Shown: positions 53,430 through 63,111 of the stretch, piece after piece
Layout of the letters: each line of letters starts with the position of its first letter
Numbering within the stretch: the stretch's first letter is position 1
Assembly (NCBI GenBank): GCA_964420975.1
Contig: CAYQVH010000002.1
Location: 62,001-126,000 of the forward strand
Source: Accumulibacter sp964420975
GTDB taxonomy: Bacteria > Pseudomonadota > Gammaproteobacteria > Burkholderiales > Rhodocyclaceae
DNA length: 64,000 bases
Direction: 5' to 3'
Position numbers and translations under genes: made by a program
The notes under the pieces: model-generated
Databases searched by the model: none
What the model saw: only the letters and a program-made list of their open reading frames with translations
What the model was told of the DNA's origin: nothing

Positions 53430-54209
53430 ATGGCCGAACAGCAGACGGAAAAAACGTCGATTCAGGTCATCGAGCGCATGATGTCGCTGCTCGAAGTGCT
53501 CGCACAGATGCCGGAACCGCTGACCCTCAAGGTGCTGGCGAGGAGCAGCGGCCTCCACCCGTCAACCGCGCATCGCATTCTCGCGGCAATGACCCACGCG
53601 GCGCTCGTCGAGCGGCAGGAAGCCGGCACCTATGCCCTGGGTATTCGGCTGCTCGAACTCGGCAACCTGGTGAAATCGCGGATCAACATCCGGCAGCTGG
53701 CCTTGCCCTACATGCAGCAGCTGCACGAAGCGATCGGTGAGGCGGTCAACCTGGGTATTCGCGACGATGACGAGATCGTCTACGTCGAGCGTACGTCGAG
53801 TGGCCGTTCGCTGGTACGCGTCGTCTACCTTGTCGGCGGCCGCGCGCCGCTGCATCTGACCTCGGTCGGCAAACTCTTCCTGGCCGCCGACAAGCTGGCC
53901 GACGTGCGCGCTTACGCACGGCGTACCGGTTTGCCGGGAAAGACGCCGCATTCGCTGACCCAGATCGAAGCGCTCGAACGCGAACTCGACAAGATCCGCC
54001 GGCACGAAGTGGCCTACGACAATGAGGAGGCCGAGATCGGCCTGCGCTGTGTCGCGGCGCCGATTCGCGACGAGGAGGGGCAGATGGTCGCCGGTCTGTC
54101 GATCTCGGCGCCCAGCGAGCGTCACAACCCGGACTGGGCCGCCCAGATCAAGGCGACGGCGGCCGAGGTGTCACAGGCGCTCGGCTACCGCAAAACCGCT
54201 CGTCGCTGA
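53430..54209 (+). CDS. IclR-family transcriptional regulator
   Basis: A 259-residue regulator: an N-terminal winged helix (about 10-75: VIERMMSLLEVLAQMPEPLTLKVLARSSGLHPSTAHRILAAM) and an IclR effector-binding domain (about 85-255, with ...GLRCVAAPIRDEEGQMVAGLSISAPS). IclR proteins control carbon-source catabolism; the divergent aldehyde dehydrogenase-like gene or the efflux operon may be targets, but this is only inferred. The start at 53430 was chosen over 53343 because it gives the usual short N-terminus before the helix-turn-helix. Confidence 0.92.
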   Translation: MAEQQTEKTSIQVIERMMSLLEVLAQMPEPLTLKVLARSSGLHPSTAHRILAAMTHAALVERQEAGTYALGIRLLELGNLVKSRINIRQLALPYMQQLHEAIGEAVNLGIRDDDEIVYVERTSSGRSLVRVVYLVGGRAPLHLTSVGKLFLAADKLADVRAYARRTGLPGKTPHSLTQIEALERELDKIRRHEVAYDNEEAEIGLRCVAAPIRDEEGQMVAGLSISAPSERHNPDWAAQIKATAAEVSQALGYRKTARR

Positions 54210-54217
54210 CTGACGCA

Positions 54218-54242
54218 CGGGGGGAAGCCGGTGTTCCCCGTC
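54218..54242. terminator. Hairpin between convergent iclR-type gene and efflux operon
   Basis: ACGGGGGGAA (54218-54227) pairs with TTCCCCGT (54235-54242), two bases bulged, with a 7-base loop. No clear T-tract follows on either strand. It lies exactly in the 43 bases between the two stop codons, so it may be a shared terminator. Confidence 0.4.
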
Positions 54243-54252
54243 TGATCGCCGT

Positions 54253-55704
54253 TCAGAACGGCGGCGGCAGTGTTTCGGTCGCCACGGCCTGCCCACCGCC
54301 GGCCAATGGGTCGGCTTCATTGACCCAGCCACCCCCCATCGCCTTGTAGACATTGACCGCCGAAGTGAACAGCGAGGCGCGGATCGACGCCAGATTCAGC
54401 TCAGCCGGAAAAAGGCTTTGCTCGGCCTGGAGAACGGTCGAATAACCGGTGTAGCCGCCGTCGTACTGCAGCCGGGCGAGGCGAGAGTATTCGCTCAGCG
54501 CGACCACCAGGCGCTGCTGCGCGGCGAGTTGGTCGCGCAGCTTCTGATTGGCGACCAGCGCATTGTCGACGTCGGCGAAGGCGTTGCGGATCGACAGTTG
54601 ATAGTTGAGCAACGCCGCTTTCTGCGTCGCTTCGGCTTGCGCGACCTGGCCACTGACCGCGCCGAAGGTGAAAATCGGGCCAATCAACGACCCACTGTAG
54701 TTCCAAGTCCGTGCAGGCCCCTTGAAGAGATCGGAGAGTTCAGCGCTCGCGCCGCCGTAGGCGCCGGTGAGGGAGATCTGCGGGAAATAGAGCGCCTTTG
54801 CCGCGCCAATCTGAGCATTGGCGGCGATCAACTGCTGCTCGGCCTGCAGCAAGTCCGGGCGCTGTTCGAGCAGTGCCGACGGCAGGCCACCCGGAATCGC
54901 CGGCAGAACGAGGTCGTCGACCGACTTGCCGCGCGCAATCGGTCCCGGGTCTCGACCGATCAGGACGGCCAGTGAATTCTGGTTCTGAGCGATTTGCGAT
55001 TCGATCAACGGGATCTGCGCCGCTGCCGATTCGTACTGCGATTGGGCCTGGACGACATTCATCTTCGACACCTGGCCGTACTTGTACTGCAGCTCGAACA
55101 ATCGGACCGACTCGCCGTAGGTGGCGAGCGACTTTCGGGCGACCTGCAACTGCGCGTCGAGGCCACGCAGCTGCAGATAGCTGTTGGCGATGCTGGCGAC
55201 GAGCGACAGCACGACGCCACGCCGCGCCTCGTTACTCGCCAGCAGGTTGGCACGTGCCGCCTCGGAGAGACGGCGGACACGGCCCCAGAGGTCGATCTCC
55301 CAGCTCGCGGTCAGCGCGGCTTGATAGGTGGTTCTCGGGTTGGCGAGGTCGCCAAGGACGCCGGTGAACTCCGGACCGGGCGAACGCTGGCGCTCACCGC
55401 CGGCGCCATAGCCGATTTGCGGAAAGAGTGGCGAACGCGCCTGCGTCAGTAGCGCCGCCGCCTGTTCGACGTTGGCGGCGGCGATGGCGAGATTGCTGTT
55501 GTGCGCCAGCCCCTCGGCTATCAACTGATCAAGCACCGGATCCTGAAACTGTCGCCACCATTGGCTATCGACGCTGCCGGCAGCGTCCTTGCTCGCGTAC
55601 TGGTAGGCGGCCGGCGCCGTGAGCTCGGGCCGTTGGTAGTCCGGCCCGATCAAGCAGCCGGCGAGCGAAACGCTGACGGCGAGGGCGACGAGAACCGACC
55701 TCAC
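54253..55704 (-). CDS. RND efflux outer-membrane channel (OprM/NodT type)
   Basis: A TolC-like lipoprotein of 483 residues: a signal with lipobox L-A-G-C near residue 17 and two OEP repeats (about 55-250 and 260-455) with long helical hairpins. It forms the outer-membrane duct of the efflux pump. Its start overlaps the permease stop by 4 bases. It is the last gene of the adaptor-permease-channel operon. Confidence 0.94.
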   Translation of the reverse strand: MRSVLVALAVSVSLAGCLIGPDYQRPELTAPAAYQYASKDAAGSVDSQWWRQFQDPVLDQLIAEGLAHNSNLAIAAANVEQAAALLTQARSPLFPQIGYGAGGERQRSPGPEFTGVLGDLANPRTTYQAALTASWEIDLWGRVRRLSEAARANLLASNEARRGVVLSLVASIANSYLQLRGLDAQLQVARKSLATYGESVRLFELQYKYGQVSKMNVVQAQSQYESAAAQIPLIESQIAQNQNSLAVLIGRDPGPIARGKSVDDLVLPAIPGGLPSALLEQRPDLLQAEQQLIAANAQIGAAKALYFPQISLTGAYGGASAELSDLFKGPARTWNYSGSLIGPIFTFGAVSGQVAQAEATQKAALLNYQLSIRNAFADVDNALVANQKLRDQLAAQQRLVVALSEYSRLARLQYDGGYTGYSTVLQAEQSLFPAELNLASIRASLFTSAVNVYKAMGGGWVNEADPLAGGGQAVATETLPPPF

Positions 55705-58700
55705 GCGCTCCCCCCGGTGGCCGTGTCCGCGCTGGCTGGCTCAGGCGGGCGTTGGCGTCGCTCGGCGAAGCGGTCAAAGAGATAGAAGAACAGCGGGACG
55801 TAGAGCATCGCCAGCGTCGTCTCGCCGATCATGCCGCCGATGATCCCGGTACCGATCGAGTGGCGCGCGTTGGCACCCGCGCCGAGTGCCAGTGCCAGCG
55901 GCAGGCAGCCGAAAGCAAAGGCGAGCGAAGTCATGATGATCGGCCGCAGGCGTTGTTCGCCGGCCAGCACCGTCGCTTCGATGATCGATTTTCCCTGGCG
56001 ACGGAAATCGACTGCGGCGGAGACGCGGAGGACGGCGTTCTTGGCACCAAGACCGATCAGGACGAGCAGGCCGATCTGGAAGTAAACGTCGTTTTCGAGA
56101 CCGCGTGCCCAGTTGGTCAGCAGCGCACCGAGGATGCCGAAGGGAACCGCGGTCATCACCGCGCCCGGCAGCGTCCATGACTCGTATTGCGCCGCGAGGA
56201 CGAGAAAGACGATCAGCAGTCCAAAAGCAAAGGCCAGCGCCGAAGTGGTACCCGACTGTTTCTCTTCGAACGCCAGCCCTGACCAGGCGAAGGCGTAACC
56301 GGCGGGCAACACCTCGCCGGCAACCGCTTCCATTGCGGCAATCGCGTCGCCCGAACTGAACCCCGGTGCCGGATTGCCGATCACCTTGGCGGCGGGAAAG
56401 CCGTTGAAGTGCGGCAGAATGTCCGGCCCGGCGGCCCAGCGGGTCGTGACGACTGCCGATAGCGGCACCATCTTGCCTTGCGCGTTGCGGGTGTAGAGTC
56501 GCGTCAGATCGTCCGGCTGCTGGCGGAAACGAGCGTCGGATTGAACGATCACCCACCAGACGCGGCTGAACTGGGTGAACTGGCTCGCCGTCAGCGAACC
56601 GAACTGCGCCTGAATCGAGCTATAGACGTCGGCGATCTGAAGGCCGAGCAGCGTCGCCTTCTCGCGGTCGACGTCGGCGCGCAGTTCCTGCGCCCGCGCG
56701 GTGTAGGTGCTGTTCAACGACGCCAGCTCCGGCCGCGCCCGCGCCTTGTCGAGAAACGATTGCGTGAGTTGATCAAGCTTCAGCGGATCGCCGGCACCGG
56801 TATCCTGGATCCAGAACTCAAAGCCGCCGGTGGTGCCGATCCCCGGAATCGCGGGTGGTGCGATCGGCAGCACGACCGCTTCTTCGATGGCTTTCGCCTG
56901 GTCGTAGAAAGCGAGCAGGATCGCGCGCGCGTTCTGACTGCGCGCGTCGGATAGCGTTGCGTAGCGCTGGTCGAAATCTTTGAAAGTGACGAAGAAGGTC
57001 GCTGCGTTGGCTTTGTAACCGGCGTCGATCAGGCTGTAGCCGACGATCATCGAGCGCCGGTCGACCCCCGGAATCCCGGCCAGGATCGTATCGACACGCT
57101 CGGCGACCGCGCGCGTGCGGTCGAGGCTCGCCGACTGCGGCATGATGATCGCCACCATCGCGTAGCCCTGGTCTTCGTTGGGGACGAAGCTGCTCGGCAA
57201 ACTGTGGAAGAGCTGCCAGATGCCATAGAGGAAGACGACCAGGAGGGTAAAGGCGATCACCATCCGCCGGATGACCCATTCGACGGCGTTGCCGAAAGCC
57301 TGCGTCACGCGTTCGACCTGGCGGTTGAACCAGGCAAAGAAACCGCGCTGGGGTGGCGGCGTGTGTTTCAGCAAGCGGGCGCACATCGCCGGCGTCAAGG
57401 TCAGCGCGACGAATCCGGAAATCGTCACCGAAATGACGATCGTCACGGCGAACTGGCGGTAGAGGTGGCCGGTGGTTCCTGGCAGGAAGGCGGCGGGAAC
57501 GAAAACCGACGCCATCACCAGGACGACCGCGACCAGCGAGCTGCCGATCTCGTTCATCGAACGGATCGTCGCTTCCTTCGCGTCGAGCCGGTGCTGCGAC
57601 ATGTTGCGTTCGACGTTCTCGACGACGACGATCGCGTCGTCGACGACCATGCCGATCGCCAGGATGAGGCCGAACAGCGTCAACAGATTGATCGAAAAAC
57701 CGAGTGCCAACATGCCGCAGAAGGTGCCGATCAGTGCGACGAGTATCGCAACGGTACAGATCAGCGTCGTACGCAGGCTTTGCAAGAAGAGGTAGACGAC
57801 CAGGACGACGAGCACGATCGCTTCGAGCAAGGTCTTGACCACTTCCTCGATCGACAGGCGGACGAAGTCGTTGGTATCGAGGGAGACGACGACATCGAGT
57901 CCTTCGGGGAAACGCGCCTTCATCTCGTCGATCGCCGCGCGCACGCTTTTCGACACCCACAGGCCATTGGCGCCGGGTTGCTGATAGATGGCGATGAAGG
58001 TCGTCGGCTCACGGTTGAGCTGGGTATCGACGATGTATTGGCGAAGGCCGACTTCGGCCCGCGCGACGTCGCCAACGCGGACGATCGCGCTCGCGTCCTG
58101 GCTGCCGCGGAGAATGATCTGCTCGTACTGGCGGGGGTCGGCAGATGGACTTTGCGTGACTACCGGGAAGCTCAGCTCGACTGCGCCGGTGCTTGGCTGC
58201 TGCCCGATCTGGCCGGCGCCGAAAAGCTGGTTCTGGGTGTTGACGGCATTCGCCAGGTCGCTGGTTGTGATGCCGAGCGAGGCCATGCGGTCGGGGTTCA
58301 TCCAGATGCGCATCGCCTGATCGGCAACGCCCATGATCTGCGCTTGACCCGCGCCGGGGATGCGTTTCAGCGTATCCAGGACGTAGACGTTGGCGTAGTT
58401 GGCAACGTATTCCGCGCTGAATCGTCCGCCCTTGCCGGTGACGCCGAGCAGCATCATGATCGTCGACGATTTCTTCAGTACCGACACCCCCTGTTGCGTC
58501 ACGGCCGAGGGCAATTGCGGCAGCGCCAGATTGACGCGGTTCTGCACCTGCACCTGCGCAATATCGGGGTCGGCGTCGAGCGCGAAATAGACGGTCAGCA
58601 TCAGTTGCCCGCTGGCCGAACTGCTCGAACTCATGTAGAGCATCTTGTCGACACCGTTGATCTGCGCCTCGATTGGCGCTGCGACCGAGTCGGCGAGCGT

Positions 58701-58868
58701 CTTCGCGTCGGCACCGGGATAGGTTGCCTGCACCGTCACCTGTACCGGCGTAATGGTTGGATACTGCTGTACCGGCATCACGAAGACGGCGACGATGCCG
58801 GCGATCGAGAGCAGGAGGGCGATGACCGCCGCGAAGACCTGGCGCTCGATGAAGAAGCGGGAAAACAT
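55701..58868 (-). CDS. RND multidrug efflux permease (HAE1 family, AcrB/MexB type)
   Basis: A 1055-residue inner-membrane transporter with twelve helices. Proton-relay aspartates are in GMVVDDAIVVVENVERNM of helix 4; the first helix motif MFSRFFIERQVFAAVIALLL and the two large periplasmic loops with porter subdomains are in place. It exports hydrophobic drugs with the adaptor and OprM-type channel. It begins 6 bases after the adaptor gene. A 745-residue antisense frame here is a shadow of its GC-rich codons. Confidence 0.96.
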   Translation of the reverse strand: MFSRFFIERQVFAAVIALLLSIAGIVAVFVMPVQQYPTITPVQVTVQATYPGADAKTLADSVAAPIEAQINGVDKMLYMSSSSSASGQLMLTVYFALDADPDIAQVQVQNRVNLALPQLPSAVTQQGVSVLKKSSTIMMLLGVTGKGGRFSAEYVANYANVYVLDTLKRIPGAGQAQIMGVADQAMRIWMNPDRMASLGITTSDLANAVNTQNQLFGAGQIGQQPSTGAVELSFPVVTQSPSADPRQYEQIILRGSQDASAIVRVGDVARAEVGLRQYIVDTQLNREPTTFIAIYQQPGANGLWVSKSVRAAIDEMKARFPEGLDVVVSLDTNDFVRLSIEEVVKTLLEAIVLVVLVVYLFLQSLRTTLICTVAILVALIGTFCGMLALGFSINLLTLFGLILAIGMVVDDAIVVVENVERNMSQHRLDAKEATIRSMNEIGSSLVAVVLVMASVFVPAAFLPGTTGHLYRQFAVTIVISVTISGFVALTLTPAMCARLLKHTPPPQRGFFAWFNRQVERVTQAFGNAVEWVIRRMVIAFTLLVVFLYGIWQLFHSLPSSFVPNEDQGYAMVAIIMPQSASLDRTRAVAERVDTILAGIPGVDRRSMIVGYSLIDAGYKANAATFFVTFKDFDQRYATLSDARSQNARAILLAFYDQAKAIEEAVVLPIAPPAIPGIGTTGGFEFWIQDTGAGDPLKLDQLTQSFLDKARARPELASLNSTYTARAQELRADVDREKATLLGLQIADVYSSIQAQFGSLTASQFTQFSRVWWVIVQSDARFRQQPDDLTRLYTRNAQGKMVPLSAVVTTRWAAGPDILPHFNGFPAAKVIGNPAPGFSSGDAIAAMEAVAGEVLPAGYAFAWSGLAFEEKQSGTTSALAFAFGLLIVFLVLAAQYESWTLPGAVMTAVPFGILGALLTNWARGLENDVYFQIGLLVLIGLGAKNAVLRVSAAVDFRRQGKSIIEATVLAGEQRLRPIIMTSLAFAFGCLPLALALGAGANARHSIGTGIIGGMIGETTLAMLYVPLFFYLFDRFAERRQRPPEPASADTATGGSA

Positions 58869-58874
58869 GGCCGA

Positions 58875-60047
58875 TCAGGAGCCGGCGCTCGTTGCCGGGC
58901 CCGGCGTTACGATCACGGTTGCGCCCGGCGACAGGCGCATCGCGCCGTCGACGACGAGCTGATCGCCGGCATGCAGTCCTTCACTGACGAACCAGCTGTC
59001 GCGGTACCAGTCGCCGACGACAATCGGGCGTTGTTCGGCCTTGCCTTCCTTGGTGACCAGCCAGACGAAATGACCGCCCGCTCCCTGCTGCACTGCCCGC
59101 TGCGGGACGAGGATCGCCGATGGGCGGTAGGCGCCTTTGAGTCGCGCCCGGACGTACTGATTGGGACGCAGCACGCCGTTCGGGTTGTCGACCGTCGCGC
59201 GGATCAGAAAAGTGCCCGTCTGCGAATTGTAGGAGGGATCGGTAAACGTGATCGTTCCGGGGTACGGAAACAAGGTGCCGTCGCCGAGCTCGATTTCGAC
59301 CAGCAGCTTGTTGTCCGGCGGCAGCTTCAGCGCGCCGCTACGCAGGTTGCGGCGCAGTCGATCGACCTCGTTTTCGGAAATGCTGAAATTGACCCACATC
59401 GGACTCAGCACGGAAACCGTCGTCAACTGGCTGTTCTGTGAGCTGACGTAGGTGCCCTCGGCAACCGCCGAAAAGCTCGTCGCCCCGGCGACAGGTGAAG
59501 TGATCCGGGTGTAAGAGAGATCGAGCCTGGCCGATTCGAGCTGCGCCTTCGACTGGGCAACCGCCGCCGCAGCCTGCTCGTACTGGCCTTGGGCGTCGTC
59601 GAGGTCTTTCTGCGACAGCGCGTTCTGTTCCACCAGCGGTTTGGTGCGCTTGAGATTCGCGGCGGCGACCTCAAGCGCCGCCTGATTGCGCTGTAACGCC
59701 GCCGCCGCGCCGTCGACCTGTACCTGAAACGGTTTCGGATCGATCTGGAAGAGCAACTGGCCGACCTTGACGACCGACCCTTCGATATACACGCGTTTGT
59801 CAAGAAAACCCGAGACTCTGGCCTGAATGTTGACGGCTTGCGAACTCTGGGTCTGCGCAACGTATTCCGCCGATACCGGGACGTCCCCCGGCTGGACGCT
59901 GATCGTCGTCACCGCCAGTGGAGCCGCCGGGGGTTTCGAAGGTGACCGATTGCAGGCGACAAGCGTCGCGCTGACCAGCAACCATGCTGCCGCGCAAGCC
60001 AGGCGACGCTGACGATCGGACGACGAAGCAGGAAGGAGAATGGGCAT
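58875..60047 (-). CDS. RND efflux periplasmic adaptor (AcrA/MexA type)
   Basis: A 390-residue membrane fusion lipoprotein: a signal with lipobox L-V-A-C near residue 32, lipoyl and alpha-hairpin halves (about 70-200), beta-barrel and membrane-proximal domains (about 205-385). It joins permease and channel. First gene of the operon; AGGAA precedes its ATG. The 207 bases upstream hold a duplicated 12-bp unit (60166-60189) and the likely promoter, which was not identified. Confidence 0.94.
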   Translation of the reverse strand: MPILLPASSSDRQRRLACAAAWLLVSATLVACNRSPSKPPAAPLAVTTISVQPGDVPVSAEYVAQTQSSQAVNIQARVSGFLDKRVYIEGSVVKVGQLLFQIDPKPFQVQVDGAAAALQRNQAALEVAAANLKRTKPLVEQNALSQKDLDDAQGQYEQAAAAVAQSKAQLESARLDLSYTRITSPVAGATSFSAVAEGTYVSSQNSQLTTVSVLSPMWVNFSISENEVDRLRRNLRSGALKLPPDNKLLVEIELGDGTLFPYPGTITFTDPSYNSQTGTFLIRATVDNPNGVLRPNQYVRARLKGAYRPSAILVPQRAVQQGAGGHFVWLVTKEGKAEQRPIVVGDWYRDSWFVSEGLHAGDQLVVDGAMRLSPGATVIVTPGPATSAGS

Positions 60048-60165
60048 CGACGATTCCTGTACAGAGCGGTCGGTAGACGACAGCCCGAGTTACCCGATTA
60101 CGACGCGGAGAGTATCGGCGGCGCGGGAAAACCCGTCAACGTTCGAATTCGGCCTGCCCGGCAAT

Positions 60166-60189
60166 TCTCAGAGCAGGTCTCAGAGCAGG
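60166..60189. repeat. Two tandem copies of a 12-bp unit
   Basis: TCTCAGAGCAGG occurs twice in direct tandem between the adaptor gene start (60047) and the stop of the glycosyltransferase (60255). Short and simple; a regulator site or a chance duplication. Confidence 0.5.
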
Positions 60190-60254
60190 TGTCGCGTCGG
60201 ATGTTCATGCGCGCTGGCGGCACAACAGCGACTGCAAGCTATGCGCCGCCGCGA

Positions 60255-61493
60255 CTATCGCGGGTCGCCCGCCGTCACCTCGACGAGCCGATCCAGCAGG
60301 TCTCTTGCCAGGGTGACGCGATCAAAGGTTCGAGCCGCTGCCAGGCAGTTGACTCGGTAGCGCGCCCTGGCCACGGTATCCGCGTGCAAGGCCTTGAGTT
60401 TGACCACCAGGTCGGCGGCGTTCTCCGGCTCGAACACGACCCCGATCTCGGCGGATTGAACCATTGCCGCGGATTCCCCGGCGACACCGTGCAACACTGG
60501 AATGCCCATCCCCATCGCTTCGAACAGCTTGGAAGGAATGACGGTCGAAAAGAGCTCCGTCTTCCGCAGATGAATGATCGTGGCGTCGAGCAATGACCAG
60601 TAACGAACCACCTGGTCCTTCGCAACGCTGTCTACGAAAGTCACGTTACGCAGACCGCGACGAGCCGCGTCCTCCTGCAAAGCGCGCTTGCGCGCGCCGT
60701 CACCGAGCAGCAGCAGATGAACGAGCGGCCCCATGCCTTCGGTCTGCAAGCGCTCGGCGGCTTCAAGCAAGGTTTCCAGGTGATGCGCCAGTCCGTGCGT
60801 CCCAACGTAGCCGACGACGAACTTGCCACTCAGCCCTAGAGCACTGACCAAGGCTTCATCCTTGCTCATCGGCGTGAAGCGGGACATATCGACGCCGTTG
60901 GTCACGACGGCGATCTTGGCCGGGGCAAGGCCGCGTTCGATCAGGCGCTCGCGAAACGCGTGGGTAACGGTGACGATCAGGCGCGCCTTCCGGTAGAGAA
61001 ACCACTCCAGATGTTCCAGCGCGCGCAAGGCCGGTGAGTCCTGCATTGCGCCGACGGCCTTGATCGACTCCGGCCACAAGTCGCGCAGTTCAAAGACAAA
61101 GGGCCGCCGTTTCAGGCGACTCACGACAAATGCCGCACAGACGGTGAAAAACTGAGGAGACGTGCCGAGAACGACGTCAAACCGTCGCACGAAAAGCGCA
61201 GCGACGCTTGCCGAAAGCATGAAGCTTTGATAGTCAAGAATTCGCTTCAGGAAACCTTCGTTCGCCGTAATGTACGACCACACCCGAATCACCCGGATGC
61301 CTGCCATCTCCTCGATTTGCCAGAGGCGGTTGCGGTAACCGGGGAAGACTTTCCCTTTTGGAAAGTTCGGTGCGCAAGTGATTACCGTCACCTGATGACC
61401 CGCGCGCACCCACTCCTGGCAGTGTTCGAAGGTTCGCGACGCGGGCGCATTGACCTCGGGCGGGAAATTATCGCTAAGAAACAGAATATGCAT
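60255..61493 (-). CDS. Glycosyltransferase family 4 (WbuB-like)
   Basis: A 412-residue retaining glycosyltransferase with two Rossmann domains. The N-terminus MHILFLSDNFPPEVNAPASRTFEHCQEW is typical for WbuB-like GT4 enzymes; the C-terminal half has the NDP-sugar site around FSTVIPSKLFEAMGMGIPVL with the E-x7-E type motif. The start at 61493 was chosen because sequence before it does not match. Donor and acceptor are unknown; it probably adds a sugar to a polysaccharide or lipid-linked repeat unit, together with the two genes upstream. Confidence 0.92.
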   Translation of the reverse strand: MHILFLSDNFPPEVNAPASRTFEHCQEWVRAGHQVTVITCAPNFPKGKVFPGYRNRLWQIEEMAGIRVIRVWSYITANEGFLKRILDYQSFMLSASVAALFVRRFDVVLGTSPQFFTVCAAFVVSRLKRRPFVFELRDLWPESIKAVGAMQDSPALRALEHLEWFLYRKARLIVTVTHAFRERLIERGLAPAKIAVVTNGVDMSRFTPMSKDEALVSALGLSGKFVVGYVGTHGLAHHLETLLEAAERLQTEGMGPLVHLLLLGDGARKRALQEDAARRGLRNVTFVDSVAKDQVVRYWSLLDATIIHLRKTELFSTVIPSKLFEAMGMGIPVLHGVAGESAAMVQSAEIGVVFEPENAADLVVKLKALHADTVARARYRVNCLAAARTFDRVTLARDLLDRLVEVTAGDPR

Positions 61494-61539
61494 GTCGGTC
61501 CTGATTCCGGCGCATCGCCGCACTGACCACGCTGATCGC

Positions 61540-63111
61540 TCAGTTACCGATCAGCGTCGGCCAGAACATCAGTTCATTCAGCGCCCGTCGACGCGGATCT
61601 GCCCGCTGGCTCAACACCCGGTAATACTGCGCGACAAACGCTTGATCTGCCTCGGCCGATGAGCGGGTGAGCGAATAAAGGCGTCGTCCAAGCAGGCCAA
61701 GAATGGGTTCAAGGGGCGCCCAGGTCGCGTATCCACCGGTGGGAAAAGAATCCGACAAACCGAAAGGCGGATAGCCCTCACGGCAACGCCCCGTACCATT
61801 GTCATAGGCGACGCGATACCAGCCGTTGACGCCGCTGTAATAGTTTGCGAAGAGCGGACGGTCAACGTCCTGGTTCCACACTTCGAAGCGGAACTGCCGA
61901 GCGAGTGCCGCCACGTCTTCCGTTCCGGGAATACGCGCTGCGCTGACTCCCCATACCGTAGTCAATGCGCTTCGGTTGCGTAGAAGCGCTTCAAGAACGT
62001 GTACCACCCGGCGGGCATGACTGATATCCCAGCCGACGTCCGCGACCAAGGGAACCGACGCCGCTTCAACGACCACTTCCATTCGCTGTTGTGACGGATC
62101 GTCGGGATCGGCAACGCAGCGCACCGGCGGTTCGCGCCGCGAATAGCCCGCGTAGCGATGGTCGCGATAGCGCCACCAGAACCCCCGGTCGAGCTCGGCG
62201 AGCGACACTTCCGGGCCCCGGGAATCGACTTGCCGGGTCGTTTTCAGCGTCCTGACGTTGAGAAGATCCAGCAGTAATTCGGCGTGCTCTCGCAGCGCCG
62301 CCAGTTGAGTGGTGGTCAGTGCCAGATCGTGACCCAGCTGCGGCTCGCGTTGCAGCATGCCGGCGAGATCCGCGTAGACGGCAATCGTCCATAAGTCGAT
62401 ATCGGTTAGAAAGAGCAAGGAGGAAGCGTCTTTGACGTCTCCCACCGTCGCCGCGATCCGCTTGCGTAGCGACGAGCGGGCTGCAGGGCTGTTCCAGCGC
62501 CCCAGATGGTGGACAACGACACGCGCTGTCTGCCGCTTGAAGTCGTCGATTGCGGCTGATTCGACCGGCGACGTCAGGTCGCGAGCCAACTGAGTGAGCA
62601 AGGCGAGAAACTGGACGCTGTTCAAGACCACTTCCGAATCCAGCGTTCGCAGCTTGCGGTTGCAAAGGTCGCCACCACGACAAACCCAGGCCAGTTCCTC
62701 GGGGCGCGAGGGAACCGGGCCAAGCAGGGAGAAAACCGTACGCAAGGACTCCGCGATCGCCCGCTGTTGCTCGCCGCGTCGGCATCGCTGCGCCATTGCG
62801 AGCAAGTTGTGAAAGCTGACCTCGGCGTCGTACAACGCATAGCTGTCACCTTGTTGCGACAGGCGCCTACCGAGCAACTCGCCGACGAGATACGGTTTTC
62901 CCCACTTTTCCCAGTGTTGCCAGACGGCATTCTCCAGTGCGCCGCCACACTGCCATTTCGCCGGCGACGCCTCCTCGTCGGGGTGAGAGTTTTCCGCAAC
63001 CGGCTGCGCCAGCACCTTGCCAATCAGGACAAAGATCACCAGCCAATAACCTATCGCGCTCGATCGAGAAATCAACGAAGTTCGTTCCCTAAAATCCACT
63101 GCGGGAGTCAT
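61540..63111 (-). CDS. Secreted protein of unknown function in a polysaccharide cluster
   Basis: A 523-residue protein with an N-terminal hydrophobic signal (about residues 18-38, ending LAQPVAEN). No known domain is recognised. The C-terminal half has clustered aromatic and acidic residues (FANYYSGVNGWYRVAYDNGTG; YATWAPLEPILGLL) that would suit a sugar-binding or alpha-barrel fold, but this is speculation. Its start overlaps the upstream glycosyltransferase stop by 4 bases and the GT4 gene follows after 46 bases, so all three are probably co-transcribed. It may act in modifying or exporting the exopolysaccharide. Confidence 0.7.
   Translation of the reverse strand: MTPAVDFRERTSLISRSSAIGYWLVIFVLIGKVLAQPVAENSHPDEEASPAKWQCGGALENAVWQHWEKWGKPYLVGELLGRRLSQQGDSYALYDAEVSFHNLLAMAQRCRRGEQQRAIAESLRTVFSLLGPVPSRPEELAWVCRGGDLCNRKLRTLDSEVVLNSVQFLALLTQLARDLTSPVESAAIDDFKRQTARVVVHHLGRWNSPAARSSLRKRIAATVGDVKDASSLLFLTDIDLWTIAVYADLAGMLQREPQLGHDLALTTTQLAALREHAELLLDLLNVRTLKTTRQVDSRGPEVSLAELDRGFWWRYRDHRYAGYSRREPPVRCVADPDDPSQQRMEVVVEAASVPLVADVGWDISHARRVVHVLEALLRNRSALTTVWGVSAARIPGTEDVAALARQFRFEVWNQDVDRPLFANYYSGVNGWYRVAYDNGTGRCREGYPPFGLSDSFPTGGYATWAPLEPILGLLGRRLYSLTRSSAEADQAFVAQYYRVLSQRADPRRRALNELMFWPTLIGN

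Noticed and set aside
57204..59441. Long plus-strand open frame (745 codons) opposite the efflux permease and adaptor
   Set aside because: It is antisense to well-conserved genes and its composition (Arg/Asp/His-rich, no motifs) is that of a GC-rich shadow frame.
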